Below are positions 19,589-27,307 of a DNA stretch of 56,689 nucleotides, one piece after another. The notes beneath the pieces are model-generated. The model was not told the DNA's origin. It was given only the letters and a program-made list of their open reading frames with translations, and made no database searches. This DNA is from an uncultured Burkholderiales bacterium (GTDB lineage: Bacteria > Pseudomonadota > Gammaproteobacteria > Burkholderiales > Burkholderiaceae). Made by a program: the position numbers and the translations under genes. Numbering within the stretch: the first letter of the stretch is position 1; each line of letters begins with the position of its first letter. The stretch is from the NCBI GenBank assembly GCA_937891045.1, contig CALBEV010000032.1, positions 1-56,689 on the forward strand. Direction: 5' to 3'.

Positions 19589-20817
19589 GCGGGTTTGCGC
19601 AAAGTGAACTGCACCACGTCGGTGTTGCGTTCGGCGAAGGCGGCTTCGCAATACGCCAAGTAGAACAACCAGGTGCGCTCAAACTGGGTGTCAAAACCCA
19701 AGTTGGGCAAATCGGCTTGCACTTGCAAAAACGCGACACGCCAACGCCGCAGTGTTTCGGCATAGTCTTGGCCGAATGCAAATTCGTCGATGACTTGCAA
19801 ACCTGCTGCTTGGGCTTGTGCTTTGAACGCGCTGGTGCTGGGCAAGAAGCCGCCGGGGAAGATGTACTGCTGAATGAAGTCGGTGCCCATGGCGTAGCGC
19901 TCAAACAAGGCGTCGTCGATCACGATGCTTTGAATGCAGGCCTGGCCACCGGGCTTCAACAAACGCGCAATGGTTTGGAAATACGTGGGCCAGTAATCAC
20001 GGCCCACGGCTTCGATCATTTCAATGGAGCAAATGGCGTCATAGGGACCGTCGTTGGTGTCGCGGTAGTCTTGCAAGCGCAAATCGGCATGCATGCTTTG
20101 GGCATGCAAACGCTCGGTGGCATAGGCGAGTTGCGCTGGGCTCAAGGTGATGCCGGTCACATGGGCGCCCATGTCGCGGATGGCGATTTCCGCCAAACCG
20201 CCCCAGCCGCAGCCAATCTCCAACACGCGTTGGTTGGGTCCTTGGCCGACCCCAGCCATGCGCAGCGCACGGCGCACCTTGGCTTGTTGCGCGGCCGCCA
20301 GTTCCTGGCTGTGGTCGCCATCAAACCAAGCGGAGGAATAGGTCATGGTGTGGTCTAACCACAGGCTGTAAAACGCGTTGCCCAAGTCGTAATGCGCATG
20401 GATGTTTTTGCTGCTGTTGGCCTTGGTGTTGCGCCGCATCCAATGCCGCAACTGGTAAGCCAAGCGGCCCCACCAGGTGCCAAAAATCATGTCGTCCATG
20501 GGCCGCCGGTTGACCACCAAAAGCTGCAACAAAGCCGTGAGGTCGGGCGTGTCCCAGTCACCCGCGATGAAGCTTTGTGCAAAGCCAATGTCGCCCGAGC
20601 GCAGTGCCGCCCCAAACACCTGCCAGTTGTGCAGTTGCAAAGTGGCTTGTGGGCCGCTCGTGTGGCCAAAGAAAATGGTTTGACCATCGGGCAGTTGCAA
20701 ATGCAAGCCGCCCACCTGCAAAGACTGCAACATGCGCAGAGCGCGTTTGGCTGGGGAAGGCACTTGTTTGCCCAACAGGGGCAAAGGCAAATTGGAAGTG
20801 TTCAAAGTGGTGGTCAT
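19585..20817 (-). CDS. cfa: Cyclopropane-fatty-acyl-phospholipid synthase family methyltransferase
   Basis: Members transfer a methylene or methyl group from SAM to unsaturated acyl chains of membrane phospholipids. The protein (about 410 residues) has the family motif HYDLGNAFYSLWLD...MTYSSAWF and the SAM loop VLEIGCGWGG about 40 residues later, then a lipid-domain C-terminus. ATG 20817 is used; a TTG at 20832 would give TTGA overlap with DUF1365. The clustered DUF1365 and FAD oxidoreductase are the usual partners of Cfa-like enzymes that make modified (cyclopropane, methylated or furan) fatty acids. Which of these is made is open. Confidence 0.92.
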   Translation of the reverse strand: MTTTLNTSNLPLPLLGKQVPSPAKRALRMLQSLQVGGLHLQLPDGQTIFFGHTSGPQATLQLHNWQVFGAALRSGDIGFAQSFIAGDWDTPDLTALLQLLVVNRRPMDDMIFGTWWGRLAYQLRHWMRRNTKANSSKNIHAHYDLGNAFYSLWLDHTMTYSSAWFDGDHSQELAAAQQAKVRRALRMAGVGQGPNQRVLEIGCGWGGLAEIAIRDMGAHVTGITLSPAQLAYATERLHAQSMHADLRLQDYRDTNDGPYDAICSIEMIEAVGRDYWPTYFQTIARLLKPGGQACIQSIVIDDALFERYAMGTDFIQQYIFPGGFLPSTSAFKAQAQAAGLQVIDEFAFGQDYAETLRRWRVAFLQVQADLPNLGFDTQFERTWLFYLAYCEAAFAERNTDVVQFTLRKPA

Positions 20818-20828
20818 GTCAAAGGCAT

Positions 20829-21602
20829 TCAAGCGTCAGCTCGCGAAGTAAATTCAGTGGGCGGTGCGGGTTTGCGCACCAAGGGGACACGTTTGAGCCA
20901 CAGGCCCAAGGCTTGCCAGTGGATGCGCCATATGACGCCCAGGCTGTGCATCGGGTGTTGCCAAAATGCGCGGCGCAACCCAGCAGCGGTGAGTGGCTGC
21001 AGCTGGCCGCTGACGCTGGTGCGGATCAGCATGCCGCCGTCATCGCTGTGGTCGATGCGCACCACGGTGCGCGGTGTGTCGCCTTCGGTGCGCATGAAGC
21101 GAAATGCATAACGGCCGTGCACTTCGCAAAACGGTGACACATAAAAAACCTTGTCGGCTTGCATGGTTTGGCCGTAGTGCGGTGCGGGCAGCACATAGCA
21201 ATGGCGTTCGCCAAACGTGTTGTTCACCTCGGCCACGATGGCGGCCAAGCTGTTGTCAGCCCGGTGGCAATACCAAAAACTCACCGGCTTGAACACATAG
21301 CCCAGGACCCTCGCATAGGTGTGCAGCCACACCTCGCCTTGGGCGTCCGAGATGCCTTGCGCAGCCAGCAATTCGTCCAACCAAGCCAAAGCGCCACCGG
21401 CTTCGGGGCCACGGCCATCGCCATGGTCTTGGTCGTGAAAAGAAATCCAAGCGCGGCGGTTCACCGCCAAGTCGCCCGCACCATGCAAAGCCATGTGGCG
21501 CATCGGCAGCATGACAAACCAGGTGGGATAGGCAAAGCCATGCTTTGATGGCCGCAGCCGCGTGTGCCGCACCTGGCCGGTGCCGATCATCGGCGTGTTC
21601 AA
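20829..21602 (-). CDS. DUF1365 protein
   Basis: This is a roughly 257-residue DUF1365 protein. Family features are VRHTRLRPSKHGFAYPTWFV, ISFHDQDHGDG, the LGYVFKPVSFWYCH core and FYVSPFC. The TTG start at 21602 is preferred because AGAGG lies seven bases upstream and it overlaps the previous stop (TTGA); ATG 21590 is the alternative. DUF1365 co-occurs with Cfa-type methyltransferases and FAD amine-oxidase-like proteins in photo-oxidative-stress operons. No catalytic role is proven to my knowledge. Confidence 0.88.
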   Translation of the reverse strand: MNTPMIGTGQVRHTRLRPSKHGFAYPTWFVMLPMRHMALHGAGDLAVNRRAWISFHDQDHGDGRGPEAGGALAWLDELLAAQGISDAQGEVWLHTYARVLGYVFKPVSFWYCHRADNSLAAIVAEVNNTFGERHCYVLPAPHYGQTMQADKVFYVSPFCEVHGRYAFRFMRTEGDTPRTVVRIDHSDDGGMLIRTSVSGQLQPLTAAGLRRAFWQHPMHSLGVIWRIHWQALGLWLKRVPLVRKPAPPTEFTSRADA

Positions 21603-22900
21603 ACGACGACCTCTTGGTGAATCAGGGTGAGCACACCATTGGCGGCAGCCTTGCCCGCTTTGAAACCATCTTCGTGAAAGCCATAGCCCATCCAAGCCCC
21701 GGCAAACCAAGTGTGTTGCTGGCCTTGCAGTGGCGCGAGTTGGCGTTGCGCTTGAATCGCGTTCAGGTCAAACACCGGATGGTCGTATTCGAATTCACCC
21801 AGCACCTGTTGTTCATCGATGGTCGTGATGGGGTTCAAAGACACGAACACATCTTGGTTGAACGGCAGCGGCTGTAATTTATTCAGCCAGTAGTGCAAAC
21901 ACACATGGGCGTTTTCGGTGTGGGCGGCACTGCGCTCATAGTTCCAAGCGGCCCAGGCCAAGCGCTTGTTCGGCATCACGCTGGTGTCGGTGTGCAGCAC
22001 GGCGCGGTTGGCTTGAAAACGAATTTGGCTGAGCACGTCTTGCTCGGGTGCGCTGGGCTGGCTCAGCAGGCGCAGCGCTTGATCCGCATGGGTGGCGATG
22101 ATGACTTCATCAAACGCTTCCACACCTTGGGCGGTGAGCAAGCGCACGCCGTCTTCATCCCGCTGAATGCCTTGCACCGGCGCGTTCAAACGCTTGTCGT
22201 CAATGTGCTGGGTGATGGCTTGCACATAGTGCTTGGAGCCGCCTTGCACTGTGAACCACTGTGGCCGGTTGTTCACCTGCAAGAGGCCGTGGTTGTCACA
22301 AAACCGCACCATGGTGGCAGCGGGAAATTGCAGCATTTGCGAAGTGGGACAACTCCAAATGCAGCCCAGCATGGGCAGCAAATAACCATCACGGAAGGTG
22401 TTGCCAAACCCATGTGTGTCTAAAAAATCTTGCAGCGGTTGCATCAAAGCACCGTCGTTGTGCGCTTGGGCCAGCGTGGTGGCCAGTTTGTTGAATCGCA
22501 CAATGTCAGCCAACAAGCCCCAAAACTTCGGGCGCAACAAGTTGCTGCGCTGCGCGAACACGCTGTTGAGGTTGGCGCCGTTCCATTCGAGTTTTTGGCC
22601 ACTGTGGGGCCAAGTGGACTGCACCGAGAAGGACATGTCCGAGTGCGCGGTTTGCACACCCAACTGCTGGAACAAATCAATCAGGCCGGGGTAGGTGCGT
22701 TCGTTGTAAACCAAGAAGCCGGTGTCTACGCCGTGGGTGGTGTTGCCTTGTGGGCCTGGCAAAGTGATGTCGACCGTGTGGCTGTGGCCGCCGAAATAGC
22801 TGCCCGCTTCAAACAGGCTGATGCGGGCGTGGCCCCGCAGATGGTGCGCCGCCGACAAACCGGCAATGCCCGAGCCGACGATGGCCACACGCTTGTGCAT
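21599..22900 (-). CDS. FAD-dependent amine-oxidase-like oxidoreductase
   Basis: This 433-residue flavoprotein has the dinucleotide-binding motif IVGSGIAGLSAAHHL at the extreme N-terminus and the following FEAGSYFGGHSHT, typical of NAD(P)/FAD amine-oxidase-like proteins. A second FAD contact lies near the C-terminus (WFAGAWMGYGFHEDG). These proteins pair with DUF1365 and Cfa and are candidates for fatty-acyl desaturation or oxidation. The ATG is one base after the glutathione peroxidase stop, and the stop overlaps the DUF1365 start. Confidence 0.87.
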   Translation of the reverse strand: MHKRVAIVGSGIAGLSAAHHLRGHARISLFEAGSYFGGHSHTVDITLPGPQGNTTHGVDTGFLVYNERTYPGLIDLFQQLGVQTAHSDMSFSVQSTWPHSGQKLEWNGANLNSVFAQRSNLLRPKFWGLLADIVRFNKLATTLAQAHNDGALMQPLQDFLDTHGFGNTFRDGYLLPMLGCIWSCPTSQMLQFPAATMVRFCDNHGLLQVNNRPQWFTVQGGSKHYVQAITQHIDDKRLNAPVQGIQRDEDGVRLLTAQGVEAFDEVIIATHADQALRLLSQPSAPEQDVLSQIRFQANRAVLHTDTSVMPNKRLAWAAWNYERSAAHTENAHVCLHYWLNKLQPLPFNQDVFVSLNPITTIDEQQVLGEFEYDHPVFDLNAIQAQRQLAPLQGQQHTWFAGAWMGYGFHEDGFKAGKAAANGVLTLIHQEVVV

Positions 22901-22901
22901 G

Positions 22902-23498
22902 TCAGGGGGTTTGCGCGGCCACGAGTTTGTCCACTTCGCTCAAAAAGCCTTTGCTCAAGGGGTCGGTGGTGCTGTTGAAACTTTGCACCTTCTGGCCGTC
23001 GCGGCTGATCAGGTATTTGTAAAAGTTCCACTTGGGCGCGGTGTCGGTGAGTTTGGTGAGTTGCTTGAACAAGGGTGAGGCCTCGCTGCCACGCACCGTG
23101 GTTTTGCTGAACATGGGGAATTTCACACCATAAGTGTTCTCGCAGAAGTCGGCAATCTTTTTGTTGTTGTCGGGCTCTTGTGAAAAATCGTTGGATGGAA
23201 AACCCAACACCACCAAGCCCTTGTCTTTGTAGCGGGCGTGCAATTCTTCCAAGCTTTTGTACTGGGGCGTGAAGCCGCAAAAGCTGGCCGTGTTGACCAC
23301 CACCACCACTTTGCCCGCGTATTGACACAGGTTTTGGGGCTTTTCGTCTTGCAAGCGATCCGCGGTGTGTTGCAACACGGCAGGGCAAGCCGCGGTTTTG
23401 CTGGTGTCTGCCCAAGCTGTGCTGCCCCAAGCAAGACACGCCAAGAGGGCAGAGTAAGACAAAAAGCGGACAGGGTTTCGGGTTTGTGTGGATTTCAT
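22902..23498 (-). CDS. Secreted glutathione-peroxidase family protein
   Basis: This is a thiol peroxidase of the GPx family reducing (lipid) hydroperoxides. The active-site Cys is in NTASFCGFTPQY, and the Gln/Trp parts of the catalytic set lie in FPSNDFSQEP and WNFYKYL. An N-terminal signal peptide (...LACLAWGSTAWAD) predicts a periplasmic location, unusual for GPx. A 30-residue segment with two Cys precedes the core. ATG 23498 is used; ATG 23510 in frame is also possible. It is the first gene of the minus-strand operon, one base from the FAD gene. Confidence 0.88.
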   Translation of the reverse strand: MKSTQTRNPVRFLSYSALLACLAWGSTAWADTSKTAACPAVLQHTADRLQDEKPQNLCQYAGKVVVVVNTASFCGFTPQYKSLEELHARYKDKGLVVLGFPSNDFSQEPDNNKKIADFCENTYGVKFPMFSKTTVRGSEASPLFKQLTKLTDTAPKWNFYKYLISRDGQKVQSFNSTTDPLSKGFLSEVDKLVAAQTP

Positions 23499-23510
23499 AA
23501 GTTCAATCAT

Positions 23511-23577
23511 GCGTTAATTTCAGGGAAGTTGTCTATGACATCTCAAAAAACCATCCAATACCACTGACAATCTTCCC
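23511..23577. promoter_or_regulatory. Divergent promoter region of the lipid operon and the B12/MerR regulator
   Basis: These 67 bases separate the glutathione peroxidase gene (minus) from the regulator (plus), so both promoters must lie here or in the gene starts. The palindrome TGTCTATGACA at 23530-23540 is a candidate operator. TTGTC at 23529 and TGACAA at 23565-23570 form a wider inverted pair. MerR-type regulators usually bind palindromes in long-spacer promoters, so this fits, but I cannot assign -35 and -10 boxes with confidence. Confidence 0.4.
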
Positions 23578-24513
23578 ATGAATCCAAACATGCCACATTC
23601 CCAGCCCCATTTGTCCATCGCTGCCGTGGAGCGCGACACCGGCATCGGCAAAGACACCTTGCGGGTTTGGGAGCGCCGATATGGCTTTCCCCAGCCACTG
23701 CGCGACGAGTTCGATGAACGCAGTTATCCGCTGTCCCAAGTGGAGAAATTGCGCACCATCAAACGCTTGCTCGACCAAGGCTTTCGCCCAGGCAAGGTGG
23801 TGGCCATGCCGCTGGAGGATTTGCAGCGCATCAGCATGGCTGAATTGTCCATGCCCAAACGCGTGTCAGCGCACACGAACAGCGCGATCGATCTGCATCT
23901 TTTTTTGGACTGCTTGCATGTCCATGACCTGACAGGTTTGCGCGGGCGCTTGCACCAAGCTGTTGTCGATTTGGGCGCCGCCAAGTTTGTCACCGATTTG
24001 GTGGCCCCCTTGAGCGCCCTCATCGGCGAGACCTGGATACGTGGCGAACTTGAAGTGTTTGAAGAGCACCTCTACACCGAATGCGTCACCACGGTGCTGC
24101 GCCAAACCATTTATGAGCAAACGTTGACCATTCCAGCCCACCCACCGGTGGTTTTGCTCACCACGTTTCCGCAAGAACAGCATGCCCTGGGCTTGCTGAT
24201 GGCCGAATGCTTGCTGGCATTGAACGGCTGTCGCTGCATTCCGCTGGGCGTGCAAATGCCCGTGGCGGATATCGCCAAAGCAGCGCATGCCCACCAAGTT
24301 AACTTGGTGGCCTTGAGTTTCAGCAGCAGCTTGAATGCCAACCATGTGCTTGACGGCTTGAAAGAATTGCGTCAATTGCTGCCCGCGACCACAGGCATTT
24401 GGGCTGGCGGTGGCAATGCTGTGTTGCAAAGACGCCCACCCGAGGGCGTGGTGGTGCGCGACTTGGAAGACATCGGCCAACAGGTGCAGGCATGGCGTTC
24501 ACGCCAAGCTTGA
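23578..24513 (+). CDS. MerR-family regulator with B12-binding domain (CarH/LitR type)
   Basis: This is a 311-residue transcription factor. Residues 11-80 are a MerR winged helix (LSIAAVERDTGIGKDTLRVWERRYGFP). A four-helix segment (about 100-180) and a cobalamin-binding Rossmann domain (about 190-305) follow. W153, E163 and H164 reproduce the W-x9-EH motif that encloses the adenosyl group in CarH photoreceptors. H202 in ExHxxG is the expected lower cobalt ligand. The residue after W153 is Ile, not the His seen at CarH position 132. CarH/LitR proteins repress target promoters in the dark and release them in light. Divergence from the operon makes that operon the likely target, by inference. Confidence 0.88.
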   Translation: MNPNMPHSQPHLSIAAVERDTGIGKDTLRVWERRYGFPQPLRDEFDERSYPLSQVEKLRTIKRLLDQGFRPGKVVAMPLEDLQRISMAELSMPKRVSAHTNSAIDLHLFLDCLHVHDLTGLRGRLHQAVVDLGAAKFVTDLVAPLSALIGETWIRGELEVFEEHLYTECVTTVLRQTIYEQTLTIPAHPPVVLLTTFPQEQHALGLLMAECLLALNGCRCIPLGVQMPVADIAKAAHAHQVNLVALSFSSSLNANHVLDGLKELRQLLPATTGIWAGGGNAVLQRRPPEGVVVRDLEDIGQQVQAWRSRQA

Positions 24514-24560
24514 GGGCCAAGGCATGCAAAACGGGGTACGTGGCCCAAGCGGCTGATCGC

Positions 24561-27245
24561 TCAGTGAAAGACAGCTGACCAGACGGCTTGGATGGCGCTG
24601 CTGTGACCCTGCATAGGGGCGTCGTCGCTGCGGCCCACTTGTTCATCCAGCCGTGCTTGGTGCTGCAAGTGGCGCAGTTCCCGGTAGGCGTCAGCGGCCG
24701 CCACCCCCAAGCCTTTGGGCAATAAACCCGCGGTTTCGGCGCGATGGAGCAAAGCGATGTTGCCCATGTTGTCTTGCAAACTGGGGTGGGCATGGGCATG
24801 CGCCAAGACCAAAAATTGCACCGCAAACTCCAGGTCAATCATGCCGCCGGCACTGTGCTTGAAGTCGAACAAGCCAGCGGGCACGCTGTGGGCGGTGCGC
24901 ATTTTTTCTCGCATCGCCATGATGTCCAAGGCCAGTTGTGCCAAGTCACGCGGCGCACACAACACTTGGCGGCGCACCGCTTCAAATTGCGCACCCAGCT
25001 GCCTGTCGCCAACGCAAAACCGCGCACGGGTCATGGCTTGGTGTTCCCAGACCCAAGCACTGTTGCTGCCCCTTTGTGCTTGGTACTCGGCAAAGGCATC
25101 CATGCTGCTGACCAACAAACCGGCGCTGCCATTGGGCCGCAGCGCGGTGTCGATTTCGTAAACATCTCCTTCACCGGTTTTCAGGGTCAACCACTGGATC
25201 AATTTGCGGGCAAACAGGGCGTAGATTTCAGGTGCTTGCGGATGCTCGTCTTGGAACACAAACACGATGTCCAAATCGCTGCCGTAGCCCAGCTCTTTGC
25301 CGCCCCACTTGCCATAGCCAATGACCGCAAAGCAAGGTGTTTCACGGTGCCTTGTTTTGACCAGTGGCCAGGCCCAGGAGGCCGCCACTTCAACGATGGC
25401 GTCAGCCAAGGCGCTCAAGTCATCGGCCACCTGCTCGACCGACAAGTGGCCTTCCAGGTCGCGCGTCAAGGTGAGAAACAACTCGGCATGGTGGGCGCGG
25501 CGCAGCAGATTCAACAGGCTTTCATCGTCATCGGCTTGGGCCGATTGCAAAGCCTGGTAGCGGGTTTGCAGGTTTTGTTTGAACAGGGGCGCGTCAAAGC
25601 GCTCGTTCAACATGCTGGGGTCGGCCAGCTCGTCGATCACGCCCGGGTGTTTCATCAGGTACCGCGCTGGCCAACGCGCCGCGCCCAACAAGCGCAGCAG
25701 CTGCGCATGCACCGAGGGACGCTCTAGCAACAAGGCCAAGTAGGTTTCGCGCCGCAGCAGCGGCTCCATCCAATCGCTCCAGCGCACGGCCGCGGTTTCA
25801 CTGATGACGCCTTGGGTGACCCACGATTGGGTGCGTTGCACCAGCTTCAACAAGCGCTGCAAGGCTTCATCGCGCAGGGCCAGCACACGCGGCAGTTCCG
25901 CCCAGCGGGCAATGCGGCCATGCAGCTCGGGGCTCAAGCCCTCGAGCAGCATCTCAAAGTCGGTGGGTGTGCTGCTTTGGGCCGTGTTCGGACTGTCGTC
26001 TTCGTTGCGCAGCAAGCGCTCGAACTCTTGTGCTACCGCGTCGCGGTGTCGTTGCAGCTTTGCTTGCAAGCCCGTGTTGTCGGGCAGCCCCAAGGACTGT
26101 GCAATCCAATGCAAATCCTCGTTGTTCGTGGGCAGTTGGTGGGTTTGTTGGTCGTCCAAATACTGGATGCGGTGCTCGACTTGGCGCAAAAACACATAAG
26201 CCTCTTGCAGGGCCAGCGCAGTCTCGGCGGGCATCAGTCGCGCTTGCACCAAGGCCGTCAAGGCTTGCAGCGTGGGGCGCATGCGCAGCTCGGGGAATTG
26301 ACCACCGCGCACCACTTGCAAGAGCTGCACCGTGAACTCGATTTCACGAATGCCACCGCGCCCCAGCTTCACATCGTTGGCGCGTTCGGGCCGCGTGGCA
26401 CTGCGGCGTTGCGATTGCAAGCGGATTTGCTGGTGCAAGACCCGCAGCGCCTCGAACACGTTGTAGTCGAGGTAGCGGCGAAACACAAACGGCGTGATGA
26501 TGTCGCGCAAAGCAGGCACCTGGTCGATGCAGGCGGCGGGTGCCACCACCCGCGCCTTGAGCCAGGCCAAGCGCTCCCACTCGCGGCCCTGCACTTGGAA
26601 ATACTCTTCCAGTGCGGCCAGCGACACCACGCTGGGCCCGGATTCGCCATTGGGGCGCAGTGCCAAATCCATGCGAAACACAAAGCCGTGCTCCGTGGTG
26701 TCGCCAATCAGGGTGTAGAGCTGTTTCACCACCCGATCAAAAAACACCTGGTTGTCGACCACGCCGCTGCCATCAGCCAAACCTTGTGTCTGACCCTCTT
26801 CGTCATAGATGTAGATCAGGTCGATGTCGCTGGACACGTTCAATTCGGCCGCGCCCAGCTTGCCCATGCCCACGATCCACAGTTGCGCAACATTCCCTTG
26901 CGGTGTGCGTGGCAAGCCATGGCGCAGCGCCACGCGTTGCGTGGCTTCTTGCAAAGCCATGTCCAGACTGAACTCGGCCAACCAGGTCATGGTTTGAGTG
27001 ACCGTTTGCAACGGCGCTTGCTGTTCGCAGTCCAGCACCACCAGCCGCTCCATCACCAGCTGCCGCAACACACGCAAAGCATCTGCAGGATCAGACCATT
27101 CGATTTGCAAACTGGAGAAACATCTGGCCAACATCTCGGGGTTGGGTGTCCCGGCTGGCAACTGCAACAGGTGTGCCGCATAGCGACGGCGCAAACGCTG
27201 CACCAGTCGAGAGCCTTCAGCGCGGGGATCGAGGGAGTTGTTCAT
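24561..27245 (-). CDS. glnE: Bifunctional glutamine synthetase adenylyltransferase/adenylyl-removing enzyme
   Basis: GlnE adds and removes AMP on glutamine synthetase in response to PII and glutamine. The 894-residue protein carries two nucleotidyltransferase domains: DIDLIYIYDEEG in the N-half (deadenylylase) and SDLDIVFVFQDEHP in the C-half (adenylyltransferase), each with the catalytic Asp pair. GMGKLGAAELN and GYGKWGGKELG are the matching glycine motifs. The length is close to the E. coli enzyme. It converges on the B12 regulator and is divergent from yhdP. Confidence 0.95.
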   Translation of the reverse strand: MNNSLDPRAEGSRLVQRLRRRYAAHLLQLPAGTPNPEMLARCFSSLQIEWSDPADALRVLRQLVMERLVVLDCEQQAPLQTVTQTMTWLAEFSLDMALQEATQRVALRHGLPRTPQGNVAQLWIVGMGKLGAAELNVSSDIDLIYIYDEEGQTQGLADGSGVVDNQVFFDRVVKQLYTLIGDTTEHGFVFRMDLALRPNGESGPSVVSLAALEEYFQVQGREWERLAWLKARVVAPAACIDQVPALRDIITPFVFRRYLDYNVFEALRVLHQQIRLQSQRRSATRPERANDVKLGRGGIREIEFTVQLLQVVRGGQFPELRMRPTLQALTALVQARLMPAETALALQEAYVFLRQVEHRIQYLDDQQTHQLPTNNEDLHWIAQSLGLPDNTGLQAKLQRHRDAVAQEFERLLRNEDDSPNTAQSSTPTDFEMLLEGLSPELHGRIARWAELPRVLALRDEALQRLLKLVQRTQSWVTQGVISETAAVRWSDWMEPLLRRETYLALLLERPSVHAQLLRLLGAARWPARYLMKHPGVIDELADPSMLNERFDAPLFKQNLQTRYQALQSAQADDDESLLNLLRRAHHAELFLTLTRDLEGHLSVEQVADDLSALADAIVEVAASWAWPLVKTRHRETPCFAVIGYGKWGGKELGYGSDLDIVFVFQDEHPQAPEIYALFARKLIQWLTLKTGEGDVYEIDTALRPNGSAGLLVSSMDAFAEYQAQRGSNSAWVWEHQAMTRARFCVGDRQLGAQFEAVRRQVLCAPRDLAQLALDIMAMREKMRTAHSVPAGLFDFKHSAGGMIDLEFAVQFLVLAHAHAHPSLQDNMGNIALLHRAETAGLLPKGLGVAAADAYRELRHLQHQARLDEQVGRSDDAPMQGHSSAIQAVWSAVFH

Positions 27246-27307
27246 CGCTGCTCAGTGGATACGTGTTTGCCTGTGATAATTCAAATTGCTTAAACCATTC
27301 GCCCGCC

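Noticed and set aside
25812..27293. 493-codon plus-strand frame over glnE
   Set aside because: Antisense to GlnE with both nucleotidyltransferase motifs intact.
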